DNA of 64,000 bases from Ignelater luminosus (taxonomy: Eukaryota > Arthropoda > Insecta > Coleoptera > Elateridae): assembly GCA_011009095.1 (NCBI GenBank), contig VTPC01090605.1:237473-301472 (forward strand), given 5' to 3'. Under the pieces are notes generated by a model that saw nothing but the letters and a program-made list of their open reading frames with translations, made no database searches and was not told where the DNA came from. The position numbers and the translations under genes were made by a program. Below are positions 25,311-36,470 of this stretch, piece by piece (position 1 is the first letter of the stretch; every line of letters begins with the position of its first letter).

Positions 25311-26085
25311 TAGGTAGAAGCTGCCGTGTCTCAATTTACCTGATCCATGTCTAGGGTCGCCCGAACAACCGGTGATCGGGATTAACCGACTGACGATTCC
25401 CATCCTCGCTGCTATGCTGGCCGCTCTATGTTTAGGGTACGCAGGCCCATGGGCAGTGCTGGTTATACTAGATTACTTCACGTTTGTGAGCAGTGCAATG
25501 TAGACTCTCGGGCCCAGCAGTACACTCGCTTATGTCGCGTCGTCACCTTGAAGAGTGTAGTTTGATCCTTGCTTTCTTGGATGTCCGCTTAAAATACGCG
25601 CTCCGGGCCGCGGCGTTAGTAGGTTTGCAGCCTTCAAGTCCCTACCGTTTGGTTCTACCGGCCGTCACCAAACTTCCCTTTTACAGCGCGCTTATGTCGA
25701 GATATGGCCCTGAAAGCCACTTGCATGCCGCATCCAACGAGCGCATAATACTTGCCCAAGTCAAATTGTTCCATTTTTGTGCATTTTCGTTTTCTTTGTC
25801 CATCCAGCCGTCAACATTGTCCACAACAGCCAGTGCATATCCGATTACAAACATTGCCCCTGTCGCGGACTCCACGCAAAGGCCTTCACATCAAAATGTG
25901 GCGTTCTCATTTATCAAGGCAACATATAAGCACTTTGCATGCAGTAATGAGCACCTGCACTATCTGTGCACCAACCAGCTGTCCAATACATAAGTCCAAC
26001 AACATAAAACATCGCACTATCTGATATCTACCGCCAGTTCATCTAACCCACGCTCAGCAAGCTTGGATAAGGAAGGAGACGATAT
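25311..26085. other. GC-rich block between two I-group relics, origin unknown
   Basis: This block does not align with the sister LINE copies by eye, and is clearly richer in GC and CpG than the window. It contains an open frame at 25,493-25,993 (listed separately). It ends near 26,085, where sequence matching the LINE at about 12,100 begins. It may be a third element inserted between two LINE copies. Confidence 0.5.
25493..25993 (+). CDS. Hypothetical ORF, 166 codons, in GC-rich block; may be spurious
   Basis: The frame runs from ATG 25,493 to a TAA at 25,991 with no stop. It is rich in Ser, Leu and Ala with stretches such as LKYALRAAALVGLQPSSPYR. I recognise no domain, signal peptide or catalytic motif, and no promoter or splice context supports it. 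GC-rich DNA lengthens chance frames, and a 64-codon frame runs on the opposite strand (25,681-25,875). It lies between transposon relics, so a transposon-derived or chance frame is more likely than a host gene. Confidence 0.2.
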   Translation: MQCRLSGPAVHSLMSRRHLEECSLILAFLDVRLKYALRAAALVGLQPSSPYRLVLPAVTKLPFYSALMSRYGPESHLHAASNERIILAQVKLFHFCAFSFSLSIQPSTLSTTASAYPITNIAPVADSTQRPSHQNVAFSFIKATYKHFACSNEHLHYLCTNQLSNT

Positions 26086-26089
26086 CGGC

Positions 26090-27380
26090 CCACCTTAGAA
26101 TGCGAGTTGTAGAGTTATGGCTTGGAAAGGGATTTAACACAGAATAGAAGAAGTGCCTTTTTTCATGTACAGGGTAACAGAAGCGGACGATCGGTTAAAG
26201 CTGCATGGAAAGTACTCCCTCACAATACCATCCAAGGAACAGGCACTTACCTGGAAAACTTACCCGTGCAAGAAAACTTCGCTCTGGGAAGGCGCACCAC
26301 GGCTGAAGTTTATACTATTCTATCGGTAGCATACAAGATATATATCTACTTGGACGATCAAGTAGCACTAAAAGGAAGCTCAAGTGCCCTCCAGCCGTTC
26401 TCCTCGCCTAAGCCCCGGAGCTCTCCGATGATCTCCAAGACATCTTGGAGAGCACAGCCCTAGCCGCCAGTAAAATAGTTCTACACCTGACGCTCGGGAC
26501 ATCCATTTACTAAACCTCCAACACTCCACAACCCTTCAAAACCTCCTCCTCCCCGTCACAACTCTGCTTGCTGTTTTAGGTACCAGCAAGATTACGGAGG
26601 TCAACGACATGCCGAAGGCCAAGTAGAACAACGCGCCGGCAAGGTTGCCTTTATATCAGCCGGAGGAGAACTGGTGACCGAACCGACGACTAAGTCAACC
26701 CGCCGGACCTCCACACTTCCCTCCTGATCGACCAGGCCTGACACGTAGTAGTAGGTTTTAATCTAAAAGTTTGCAATTAACCATCCTTTCTCATCCCTGA
26801 CCATGTGTAGCAGCGTTCACCAACAGAGCTACCAAATTCCATCTAGGCCGAAAAGGCTCATGTCTACGGTGGCATCTGCTGCTGCAAAACAACAGCAGGA
26901 ACAATTATGATTTCACTTTGACTTGACTAGCACTAAAAGCGGTTTGTGAAGCCACAACAAACACAACGAGAAGGTGGACGAACTCTCCAAACCTGTTTAG
27001 GATCAGAACCCTTTCTGGGAATATCAAGGCAAGAAATACTCAAAAGTTAAGCGGCGGAAGACCATACAATCGGTTTTAACTAGTCAAAGTTAAACTAGCT
27101 AAAGGATAAGAGCCGGAAGACTCCAAGTCTTTTAATTGTGTTCCTCGCAGGACAGAAGCTGAGGTTTAAGGCCTTTCAGTCCGTTACCATAACAAGAGAG
27201 AAGTTTTAAGCTTTCTAGCCTGAATCGATATCCTCACTTTTGTACGGAAGAGAACAAAGAAAAGAACAGTAGACTGTGGTTGAGGTGGTTGAAAGAGTGA
27301 CGAAGGGTTAGTGAGAAAGGACCTAGGCAGGTTTATCCTTTGAACTTTAGCCCCTCCCCATACTATCACTACTCTGCTAA
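26090..27380 (+). mobile_element. I-group LINE relic B: RNase H and 3' end, with a GC-rich insert
   Basis: The stretch 26,095-26,340 follows 12,105-12,480 base by base (ELWLGKGFNTE; DDRLKLHGKYSL in one frame; NFALGRRTTAEVYTILSVAY), that is, the start of RNase H. YIYLDDQVALKGSSS (about 26,338) is the next RNase H motif. After an insert (26,395-26,915) the match resumes with a KVDELSKP-like stretch (about 26,972; NEKADELAR in the sister) and runs to the 3' end near 27,355. A fragment of TAC-type repeat marks the end in the sister copy. All frames are broken. Confidence 0.8.
26395..26915. other. GC-rich insert of about 520 bp inside I-group relic B
   Basis: Relative to the copy at 12,500, this block is extra. 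It is C-rich on the plus strand near 26,395-26,560 (CCTCC-type runs) and contains a frame with AFISAGGELVTEPTTKSTRR, but no family was recognised. No clear inverted ends or flanking duplication could be read by eye. Confidence 0.5.
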
Positions 27381-27689
27381 CTAAATTAATTTAAGTACGT
27401 TAGAGAAAGAGTAGGGTGCACCCCCGTTGACAAGATCATTCCAGCATAGAGTAGAACTTAATATCCGAGTTAGGTTAAGTTTCTCATAAAAAGGTTAAAA
27501 TAAAGGAAGCATGAAGCAATAGGCAAATCCCAGTTCCATATCTAAATTAACTTAACGGTTGGAAAATGCATTTATTATTGCAAATGTTTCAGTTTTTCAT
27601 TTGATAACAGCAATAAAAAATAAAAAATCCAATTTTTGATGATTGAAAACATTCATTGTTAGAAGGACATGAGACCTTGAAGGGAATAC

Positions 27690-27815
27690 ATTGCAATTGA
27701 TAGAACAGAAATAGATTTACAAACTGAATTTTGAGATCTTAGAAGTGTACAAGAATACAAGTATCTGGGAGTAATAATAAATAGTAATAGAAGAGATCAA
27801 TTCTGCTTTATCCCA
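27690..27815 (+). mobile_element. RTE-type RT scrap
   Basis: A plus frame reads LRSVQEYKYLGVIINSNRRD (about 27,737-27,797), the KYLG motif found after the catalytic box in RTE-clade RTs. Nothing recognisable remains on either side. Confidence 0.6.
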
Positions 27816-29102
27816 GTGAACTATTAGAGAAGTTACTTTTTTGTGAAGGTCAATTTTAAAATTCTCATGATACTTCCATTGGAAAAACTTAATTTCTGAA
27901 ATGGTTGATCAACTCGTTTAGAAGATATAAGTAGGTATGTTGATTGTAATTGTTTTGTATTGTTATAAATAATATGTACGTAAGTGTTGCACCAAGAAAG
28001 TAAAAGTGATAGTCAATGTTACCCTCTGACATGTTGATGATGAAAAACCTAAATCTATCCTTGATGTGAATCTTCTTCTTCTCTTCTTTTTCAACCTGTT
28101 TCTATCCACTCCTGGACATAGGTCTCTCCCAGTATCTTCCATCTGTTTCTATCCTGTGCAATGCGCAGCCATTGTTTGCCGACTGTCGCTGTAATGTCGT
28201 GCGCCCATCGTTTCTGTGGTCTGTCTATGCTTCTTTTTGTTTACCTTGATTTCTATTCCGTAATTTTCCGTGCCCATCTGGTGTTATTTTGCTTAGCATT
28301 TTGATTTTATTACTTCCTCAGTTACTTTGGACCTTCTTCTAATCTTTTCATTTTTATTCTGTCTCTCAATGAAACATCAAGCATGCACGCTCCATTGCTC
28401 TTTGCGCTGTCTTGAGTTTATCTGCATATATTTTAGTAAGTGAAACTGTTATATAATCCACCCTTTAGGTTTATAGTGATTTCACCATTTCTAAGGGTTT
28501 GCTTCAATCTGTCGAAAGCTGCCCATGGCAGTTGAACTTTTCTGGTTATTTCTGCACTTTGGTTTTCCCTGCCTAATTTTATGGTATGGTCTAACTAAAC
28601 ATATTCGCTCATGATTTCTATGGGATGGTTCTCTATTGATATATGGCTTTCTTCTTGATTCATAATTTTTGTTTTGCTGTAATTTATTTTTAATCCTATG
28701 TTTTATGATGTTTGATTTAGTTGTTAAAGCATTTCATTTAATTCTTTGATGCTCTTAGCTATTAAAACTGTCATCAGCAAATCTTAGGTAGTTTAGATAA
28801 GAACCAATTATGTTTACTCCTTTATTTTTTCATTCCAGTTTTTTGATAACTTCTTCTAGAGCTAGGGTGAACAGCAATATATTATCGCCTTGTCTTACTA
28901 CTCGTTGTAATGGGATTTTATTTGTTTTCGTCGAGTCATCGATTTTGATTTACATTGTTGCATTTTGGTATATATTTTTAATTATCTGTATGTATCTTGA
29001 ATGAATTCTTGCGGTTTCTAGAGAGTCCAGGACTGCCCATCCTTCTACCGAATCGAAAGCTTTTTGAAAGTCGATAAAAGTCAAGTGTACAGGAATATTA
29101 TA

Positions 29103-30393
29103 CGAGGGCGGTTTAGTAAGTACCCGTGTTTAACGACAGAAGGCGTTCCTGAGGGAAGTTGGTGTTATCATCGTGTGCTGCCATCTATCAAACGACGGTA
29201 TAACAAATTGCAGACTGATTGATAGGTTAGTTTGGATTTGACAGCCATTTGAGTAAGACGTGTTTTGTGATTTTAGCTAAGATGGAAAAAGAACAGTATC
29301 TTTCGATAATTCGCTTTCTGTTTTTGGATGGGAAAAAATGCGAGGAGATAAAAGCAAAGTTGGATGCTGTTTATGGAGACACTTTGCCATCTATGACCAC
29401 AGTTAGATATTGGTTCAACGAATTTAAACGTGGGCGAACATCCGTTTTTGATGAGGAGCGACCAGGACGCCCGGCAGACGTGGTTACCGAGGAAATCATT
29501 CAAAAAGTCCACGACATGATTCTCGCTGATCGACGAACGAAAGTGCGTGAAGTAGCAGAGGCCGTAGGTGTGTCGACCGGAACGGTAATTAATATTTTAC
29601 ATGATAAGTTGGCGATGAAAAAATTGTCGGCGCGATGGGTGCCGCGATTGCTAACGGTGGACGACAAGCGGATGCGGCTGTTAACTTTGAAGCAGTGTTT
29701 GGAGAATTTAAGCGAAATCAGAAGGAGTTTTTGCGTCGAGTTGTCACCGTTGATGAAACCTGGATTTATCATTACACACCAGAAACTAAGCAACAATCAA
29801 AACAATGGATTTCTCCCGGTGAATCTGCTCCAAAGAAGGCGAAGATGGTTCCATCGGCCGGAAAGGTCATGGCGACGATTTTTTGGGATACGAACGGCGT
29901 CATCCTCATGGATTTTTTAGAAAAAGGAAGAACGATCACTGGACAATACTACAGTGAGTTATTAGACAGCTTCGACAAAAAATTGAAGGAGACACGGCCG
30001 CATTTGGCGAAAAAGAAGGTGCTGTTTCACCACGATAACGCACCAGCACATTCATCCGGGGTTGTCGCCGCCAAACTGCATGAATTGCGTTATGAATTGC
30101 TGCCGCACCCCCCGTATTCACCCGATCTGGCTCCCTGCGACTTTTTCTTGTTTCCTAACATGAAGAAATGGCTCGCGGGAAAAAAATTTAGCTCAAACGA
30201 GGAAGTCATTGCCGAGATAGAGGCGTATTTTGGAGAGTTCGACAAATCCTATTTTTTGGAGGGGTTAAAAAAATGGCAGGAACGTTGGGAGAAGTGTATA
30301 TTTCTAAAAGGAGACTATGTTGAAAAATAAAAAAAAAATTTTTGAAAAAAATTGTCTTCATTTCTAACACGGGTACTTATTGAACCGCCCTCG
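29103..30393 (+). mobile_element. mariner transposon 1, complete, 1,291 bp, inserted in RTE LINE
   Basis: Terminal inverted repeats of 28 bp (29,103-29,130 and 30,366-30,393) differ at two positions and begin CGAGGGCGGTT. TA lies on both outer sides (29,101-29,102 and 30,394-30,395), the expected duplicated target. The interior holds one transposase gene on the plus strand, ending 63 bp before the right end. Length is canonical for mariner. It interrupts the RT gene of a minus-strand RTE, so it is younger than that copy. Confidence 0.95.
29282..30330 (+). pseudogene. mariner transposase (D34D), one-base frameshift
   Basis: Cut-and-paste transposase that binds its own inverted ends and integrates at TA. 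The start chosen is ATG 29,282 (MEKEQYLSIIRFLF), the usual family start; an upstream in-frame ATG at 29,249 is probably unused. The N-terminal HTH region (YGDTLPSMTTVRYWFNEFKR) and linker WVPRLLTVDDKR are intact. At about 29,703-29,710 (Leu-Glu-Asn, then expected Phe-Lys-Arg) one base is missing; the frame continues as 29,635-30,330. Catalytic residues are kept: VTVDETW, FHHDNAPAHSS and SPDLAPCDFF, with 34 residues between the second and third Asp. The 1,049-base span equals 350 codons less one base. The copy cannot make a full protein as it stands. Confidence 0.93.
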
Positions 30394-30790
30394 TATTCAG
30401 TGCACTTTACTGATTCGTATTGCATATAGGTGGTCTATGGTGCTAAAATGTTTTCTGAAATAGTTTTCAGTGTGTGCATTATCCGCTTGTTTGAATAGGA
30501 GTATGACTTCAGAGTTCAGATATTTTTTCCTCACGCAGATATTTATTAAACAGGATTTTTATGGCATTCTCTACTGTTTTGCCTCCAAGTTTTAACATTT
30601 CTGTCGTGATTTGATCTTCCCCTAGACACTTATTTTTCATTTGGTGTAGAGCTGCTCTAATTTCATCTGTGCTGATTTCTAACATTTCTTTCGATCCAAC
30701 ATTTATGATGTATTTTGTGGTTCTCTCTTGATGACCAGTGGAAGTGTACAATTGGACATAGAATTCCTCAATAGCCTTGATATGAATATT

Positions 30791-33005
30791 CAGTAAGATT
30801 CCTTGCCTATCAACATATAAGACTGCATAGCGTTATGGTAATTTGTAAATATCCAAAACGTGATAGCGTGTGAACACAGCACAGGGAAAAAAAACCATAA
30901 TATATGTACTATGTAACATGATGTCTAATAGGAATTTTTTTAAAAATATATTAGATACCATTGGAAAGTTTATTGTGATAAAGCACATTTATGTTTTCTA
31001 ATGTCATTAAAAACGTATTTTCTGTTAAAGATTACGCTCTCTACTACATATAATAACATCCGTATACTATCAAATTTCTATATGAAACAAAAATCGTGCA
31101 TCACAACAGAAGTACACCTCGTAAACCCCTACTGTTTTACTGCTAATGAGGCACATAACGAGGGTTACTTACAGTCGACCCTTGAAATGAGAATTCACCC
31201 AATTAGTTTTCCAAAAGAATAACAGAAACGCGTGCTTATAGAAATAACAATCGGGATTTATTGGTATCGAATATAATGTACATATCACACACAATAGGAT
31301 TTGAAGACTACCTGAAACATCCCAACGTTTCATTCAGATTTAGATTTTCCCCCTGTATAGAAAATTAAAAAAGATTTAAATTTACTTTAGACAGGCTTAA
31401 TTCAATGAGTTATCGTCTGGATAAAACGGAGTATGTAAAATTAATGTATGCACTTTAATTCTTGATAACTTGGCGCATAATTTACCGTTGGATCACGTTT
31501 CTTTGACGAGGAGACCCAAGATAAAAACAAAGCTGTTTGGTTATTATCGAGAAATTGTTAAATCGCATTTTTATATTCTCTATAGAAACCAAGAAAAAAG
31601 AAGTTAAAATCCATTAAATTTACTAGTACGTGAGAGAATTTCACTATGTATGAGTGGTAATAAAAATCTTGACTAAGAATTTTTCAGGAATAAAAACACG
31701 CAAGCAACCACAATAATCTAGTGATTAACAACGTGAATACAGCGAGATAATTAAGTTTTGGGTGGTAAAAAGGTTGATTGTAATTTTTTATTTTGCAATT
31801 TAATAAAAATGTTACGTCGATGTGTTAGAAAAGGTCACATTACGGTAATTATTGTTCCTGGAATCCCTCCTCATGTCAGTCACAAACTAGATTACTTAAG
31901 TTGCATTAAATGTAATTACTATTGTTACAGTTGAGTAGGTGTACAAACTATTCATACAATAGAAACTTCTATTTGAGTAAATAAATCTAGCGGCGGCAAA
32001 TATGAGAAATACAAGCAGAGATTGTGAACGTCGCAGAAAGATGTAATACAAAACAGGGAAAAAAAGTATTACATGACGAAATGCAATCTGCAGTTCTCAC
32101 AGGATGTAACGTAACGCATTAAATCCGTTTTATTCAAGGCTGTGAATACTATGATATATACATACATAACTGCATTTTTGTTTGATATTCTACAAACAGG
32201 ATGTATTCTTATCTGGGTAACTTCATCAGTGTTTGGAAATTTAAATCCTTCACAGATTCTCATTTTATTACTAAACATCAGTCAATAAAATCTTGAAAAC
32301 GGATTGTGCTTTTACAATATTAAAAAAGAGTAGATAACCAAATTAGCTTATTAAAATATCATTAAACATTTATACAGTTTGTCCCATAATATCATAACAT
32401 GATCTTTCTCTAAACTTTGAAATGATAATGCCCAATGGCTTAATTCAAACGACTACGCATGTGAATACCCTTTAACGTTTGATTTTTATTAGCTGATAGC
32501 CAATACGAAGAACTGCAGGCACTGCAAAAAGTTTGCTCATAGAGCAATGTAAATTATAAGCTAAATATTTTTTTACTTGACTACTTTGATGCTTTTATTT
32601 CATGCAGAAACCAGTCTTTCTCTGCACAAATAGTTTTTCTGCTCGATAGAAGTTTCTTGAATACTATCGTACCTAATCAGGTATGTTAACTAGCCTTTAT
32701 CAAGTTACCAAACTGGATCGCTAAATGCAAGAAGGATGAAAGTTCAATTTTGGATTTTCCTAATAGACAAAAATCAAAGCGCTGTAAACCTTTTCCGATA
32801 TACATTTGGACTTCAGTCGATCTCATCTATCGTGAACAATTGTTGGAAAGATTATTGGTGTAACCCTGGCAAAAAGATGCACAGAAAGACCAAAATCTAA
32901 TTCCAGTTGACTTTTGAAAAACTAATCTTTAAGCATCATCCTAAAGGAATGATCAAAACACAATTGTTCATGTTTCGTTTAAATCAAATAAAAAAATTGC
33001 AAGGT
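30791..33005. other. AT-rich stretch, no gene recognised
   Basis: Short frames at 31,001-31,222 and 32,069-32,278 show no familiar motif. Composition is plain AT-rich. No repeats stood out by eye. Confidence 0.5.
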
Positions 33006-34739
33006 CATACGATGGTGTCGGTGGTTGGGTCGGATCCCAATGACTATAAACGCTGACAGGATCGTGACCTCAGGGCATTGCACTCTAACCATGTGGCTAT
33101 CAGGACTGTCTGGTATTGTCAGCTAGGCAATGGCACTTTTTAAGCAGAACATATGGATCTATGTAGATTGAAGAGTCGGGAACACTCCCCAAATTTCAAG
33201 AAGTTAGGCATTCCGTGCCAAAAAGTATATGGCACAAGGCTGAAAATACCGGAACCTCAGAGTATTTAGCCTTATACCGATAATGAGACCTTTACTTCTC
33301 CTACACAAGTAATACTGTAAGTGAACTAAATAAATCTTTTGTACCCTTACAGGGATCATTTTCATCTTCGGGCCGTTAGGAAGTAGTGTTCATGGTTGTA
33401 GATGAGGTATTTTTGAACGTATTGAGAAGAGATTAGCTTAGGCTGGAGTACCTGCTCCTAAGGAGACCGATAGTCAGAAGAATCCATCTGTGCAGACCGG
33501 GAAGATGTTGGAGCTAAGAAATAGAAGCTGCGCCTGGTGTAAAAGATAGCTGCTGAGACATGGACGGCAGAGAAAACACTCAGACGCCAGCAACCAGCTG
33601 CGATGGTAGGTCCGTTTGAAGCAAGGGTAAGGCACCTGAAAAGCACAGAAGCAACACCCTGATATAATTCTCAGCCACGAGCAAACAGACCCGGTTCAGA
33701 ACAAAATGCTGGAATACCTCCAATCTCTCAGTGCTACATTTGCAGCAGGAATTCTCTGTGTGCATTATGCAAATGAAGAGACCAAGGACTAGTTAGGGAA
33801 GATATTCCTGAAAATGGAATCTTTCTGAGAGGGATCGAGTTTGATTCGGGTCAACGCGAAGGATCTTCTAGACCAAAAGTGCTGATGTAATCCTCCAGAA
33901 ACATCACCCACAATTGAGACCGTCAAGAGTAAGTTGAGCCGGCAGAAATCTGGACTGCCACAGATTGGCATCTCACCAGCCTTAGAGAAGGCGACAAAAA
34001 TCAATCCTTGGCTGTTCTATCGATCAAAAGTGAGTAGTGCAGATAAACCTAAATTATAACAGAGCAACGACCTCTGGAAGGTGATGAGGAAAGGACCTTC
34101 AAAGAAAAGGACCTTCAAAGAAAAGGGATGTGGTTTTTATGACGTAGATGGTGAACTAATCTATAGTGACATACACAAACTTCCAGAGCATATACATCTC
34201 TTAATAAGGGAATTAAAATGTTGACGCTAACAGACTTATGTTCTAGGGACCTGGCAGCTGCCAGAATTGAAACATTGGATGGAGAAGAGTTGATGAATCT
34301 AACGACTGGATTAATTTTTTTTCTGGTATCTTCCAACGGGGGACATGGAGAGACTGATAGCAAGATACAGAACTGATGGAATGCATTTTGTTGTCGGATA
34401 TGGTGCTAAGGCACACTATGTGACGCGAATGAATGAATGAACTATGTGAAGTATCAACACAAATGAGAAAGGCGAGTCTGTAGTTGAACTTATTACCACA
34501 AATAATATTTACACGCGTTAAACACTAGAAAGAGATTGATCTTTGTTAAATGAAATCACAGACACATCCGCTTCGATATAACAAGATTCCGAAAAGCAAG
34601 GACAGTTTATCGTAACCCTAGAAGAGCGGATTAGAAATCATTTAAGACACACCTAAGTCAGAATCTTTAGAAGGTGAACAACAATATTAAAGACAACAAG
34701 ATGGATTATATCTAAGCTAGGAAGATCCTCTGCTGGCAA

Positions 34740-35760
34740 AGTCCCTAAGGCCAATAAATCTCATATCCTTTATGCTTAAAACGCTGGAAAAACTGCTAGA
34801 TGTGCACATTAGAGGTAATGTGCTGGTTGAAAGGTCACTGCACGTACATCAGTATGCATACAGGGCAGGTGTCTCACCAGAAACTGCTCGGCATCAGGTA
34901 GTTGGTAGACTGAAAGAGGCAACAAATCAAAAGAACGTGTTGCTGGTGCTTCACCTGATGTAGAAGTGGTCTTTGACAATACCTCTTTGGCAGCAATTGT
35001 TACTGACTACAGAGAAGGTGTATTCAAAGAAACTTGTTGTAGGTGGGTTGAATCTATGCTTGAAGGCAGAATAATATACTCGAACTTCCTGGGAAAAGCA
35101 TATGCAGCCAGAGTAGCAGGCGGATACTCGAAAGGAGAGGTAGTTCTATCTCTTCTTCTGTTGGATCTAGTTGTTGGCAAACTGCTGTGGGAACTCTACA
35201 ATCAAGGCTGTTGTTCTATAGGCTATACGGATGATATACCCATCATACTACAGGGCAAATTTACAGTTCCCATCAGGAATACGATCTCTCGATAAATCCC
35301 TAGAAAACGGCAATAGTACCTTTCACCAAGCGAAGGAAGCTAGAGAGACTAGGTCCTCTAACTTTACATGGTGGAAAACTGGCAATAGATTAAGTACCTT
35401 GGAATGATGCAAACCTTTAATTTGCCTGAAAGCAACAGAATATCTAAAAGTAGCAAAAAGAGACGAATGTGTAGAAAAACCTGGAGACTCAGACCTATTA
35501 TGGTACATTGACTGTACACTAGAATCATCAGACCGGCAATGACATATGTAGGGTTGGTGTGGTGTCCCAAAACGCTGCAAATAAACACTAAAATCAAACT
35601 GTTCAAAATTCTAGAATGTTTGGGGGCATTAGGAGCTTTGAAAACGACTTCGACAGTAACAATAGAGATCCTGATGCATCTTCCCCAGCTAGACATTATG
35701 ATACAGGGAAAATGCGGAGAATCTTGCATAGACTCCAGAATGCAGGAAACCTGAGAACTA
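34740..35760 (+). pseudogene. I-group reverse transcriptase, frameshifted, YTDD box
   Basis: Copies element RNA into DNA at a nicked target in intact relatives. Pieces in order: MLKTLEKLLDVHIRGNVLVE (34,772 on), YAYRAGVSPETARHQV, then after a frame change DVEVVFDNTSLAAI (about 34,958; box A, first Asp kept), a GGYSKGEVVLSLLLLDLVV stretch (about 35,118; relatives GCPQGGVLSPLLW), and YTDD at about 35,224-35,235 in IGYTDDIPII. Both Asp residues are kept; Thr replaces the usual Ala. LTLHGGKLAI (about 35,360) and ILECLGALGALKTTSTV (about 35,607; relatives LQRLACLGITGA) close the domain. At least five breaks. Confidence 0.8.
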
Positions 35761-35879
35761 CAAACTCACGCCACTGCTCAGTCTGGAAAATGGTAGGCGA
35801 TCCTGTCATTGACATGAGATCATACTATGCAACTCCAGGAATAAGCTTAGATAAAAGCTTTTAAGTAATCACTGACAGA

Positions 35880-36400
35880 GAAATCTGAGACAATACTGAA
35901 TAAGTGCCATCCAATGGACTAGTCTGGTTTGCAGACGGATCAAAGATCTTGAAATGCACGGATGCAGGAATATATAGCATGAAACCGAAGATGAAGCCTT
36001 GATTCTCTCTTGGTAAACAGTTTTTCAGACAGAAGTTCATGTAATAATTACTAAGATGCACAGATGAAAAGCTGAGAAAACATTATGTAAACAAACGGAT
36101 TTAGAGGGTAAAAGTGACGTCAAAACTCGTAATGGAATGCCTTCGCACGCTCTGCATCTTTGCAGATTAAAACGCAGTTAAACTGATTTGGGTGCAAGGG
36201 TATACTGGATATGGAGACAATCATGAAGCCGATCGCTTAGTTAAACAGGGATTAGAAAACTCATTCTTTGAACTAGAGCCGGTTCTAGGAGTACCTGCGT
36301 GTTTCCTTAGAGAAGCTATAAAAAATGAATTAAAAAACAACAAACTCGGAACTGAGTTAACTATTTCAGAAACAAACACGGGAAGCTATTCGTAAATGGA
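35880..36400 (+). pseudogene. RNase H domain relic of the I-group LINE
   Basis: Degrades RNA in RNA/DNA hybrids in intact elements. WFADGSKILKCTDAGIYS (about 35,928-35,982) matches the WYTDGSKTxxGTGAG start, with the catalytic Asp kept. After degraded sequence, IWVQGYTGYGDNHEADRLVK (about 36,188-36,247) matches WVPGHxGIxGNExADxLA. The open piece 36,192-36,395 then runs into the family tail (EPVLGVPACFLREAIKN). The middle of the domain with the second and third acidic residues is not readable. Confidence 0.75.
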
Positions 36401-36470
36401 CGGTCCACGAAACAAGTTGAGGAGATCAATGCAATGAGCAAAACTCAGCTAGAATCCACAGTAAGGTCAT

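Larger units (their letters stand above)
28071..30790 (-). mobile_element. RTE-type LINE, 5'-truncated, minus strand, split by a mariner
   Basis: Read on the minus strand from 30,790 down. The first open part (30,751-30,509) has STDEIRAALHQMKNKCLGED then QITTEMLKLGG, the RT N-terminal region. After the mariner the frame resumes with HLTFIDFQKAFDSVE (29,082-29,044; box A), VVRQGD (about 28,905) and FADD at 28,781-28,770. It ends with a GARHYSDS..WLRIAQDR-type C-terminus in broken frames and a GAA-rich tail (28,092-28,071 on this strand). The endonuclease is absent. The mariner sits between SALN and IPVHL in the RT coding sequence. Confidence 0.85.
33010..36470 (+). mobile_element. I-group LINE, longest copy: 5' region, endonuclease, RT, RNase H (all broken)
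   Basis: The 5' stretch 33,010-33,310 matches 16,880-17,170. The block 33,400-33,990 lies where gag should be, but only hints of Cys-rich sequence remain. The endonuclease start (QINLNYNRATT, about 34,045), CSRDLAAARIETLDGEEL (about 34,232) and RNPRRADXKSFKTHLSQNL (about 34,612, W to stop) follow. RT and RNase H are listed separately. Known members of this group have an ORF1 and a long EN-RT-RNase H ORF2, and this copy keeps that order with large gaps, notably most of the linker. No tail or target duplication was identified. Confidence 0.8.

Noticed and set aside
25311-25700. Horizontal transfer from a bacterium suggested by higher GC
   Set aside because: No bacterial gene or ribosome-binding arrangement was recognised; an old GC-rich transposon explains the composition equally well.
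34095-34130. Short direct repeat AAAGGACCTTCAAAGA twice
   Set aside because: Local slippage duplication inside the I-group relic, too short to be a separate feature.
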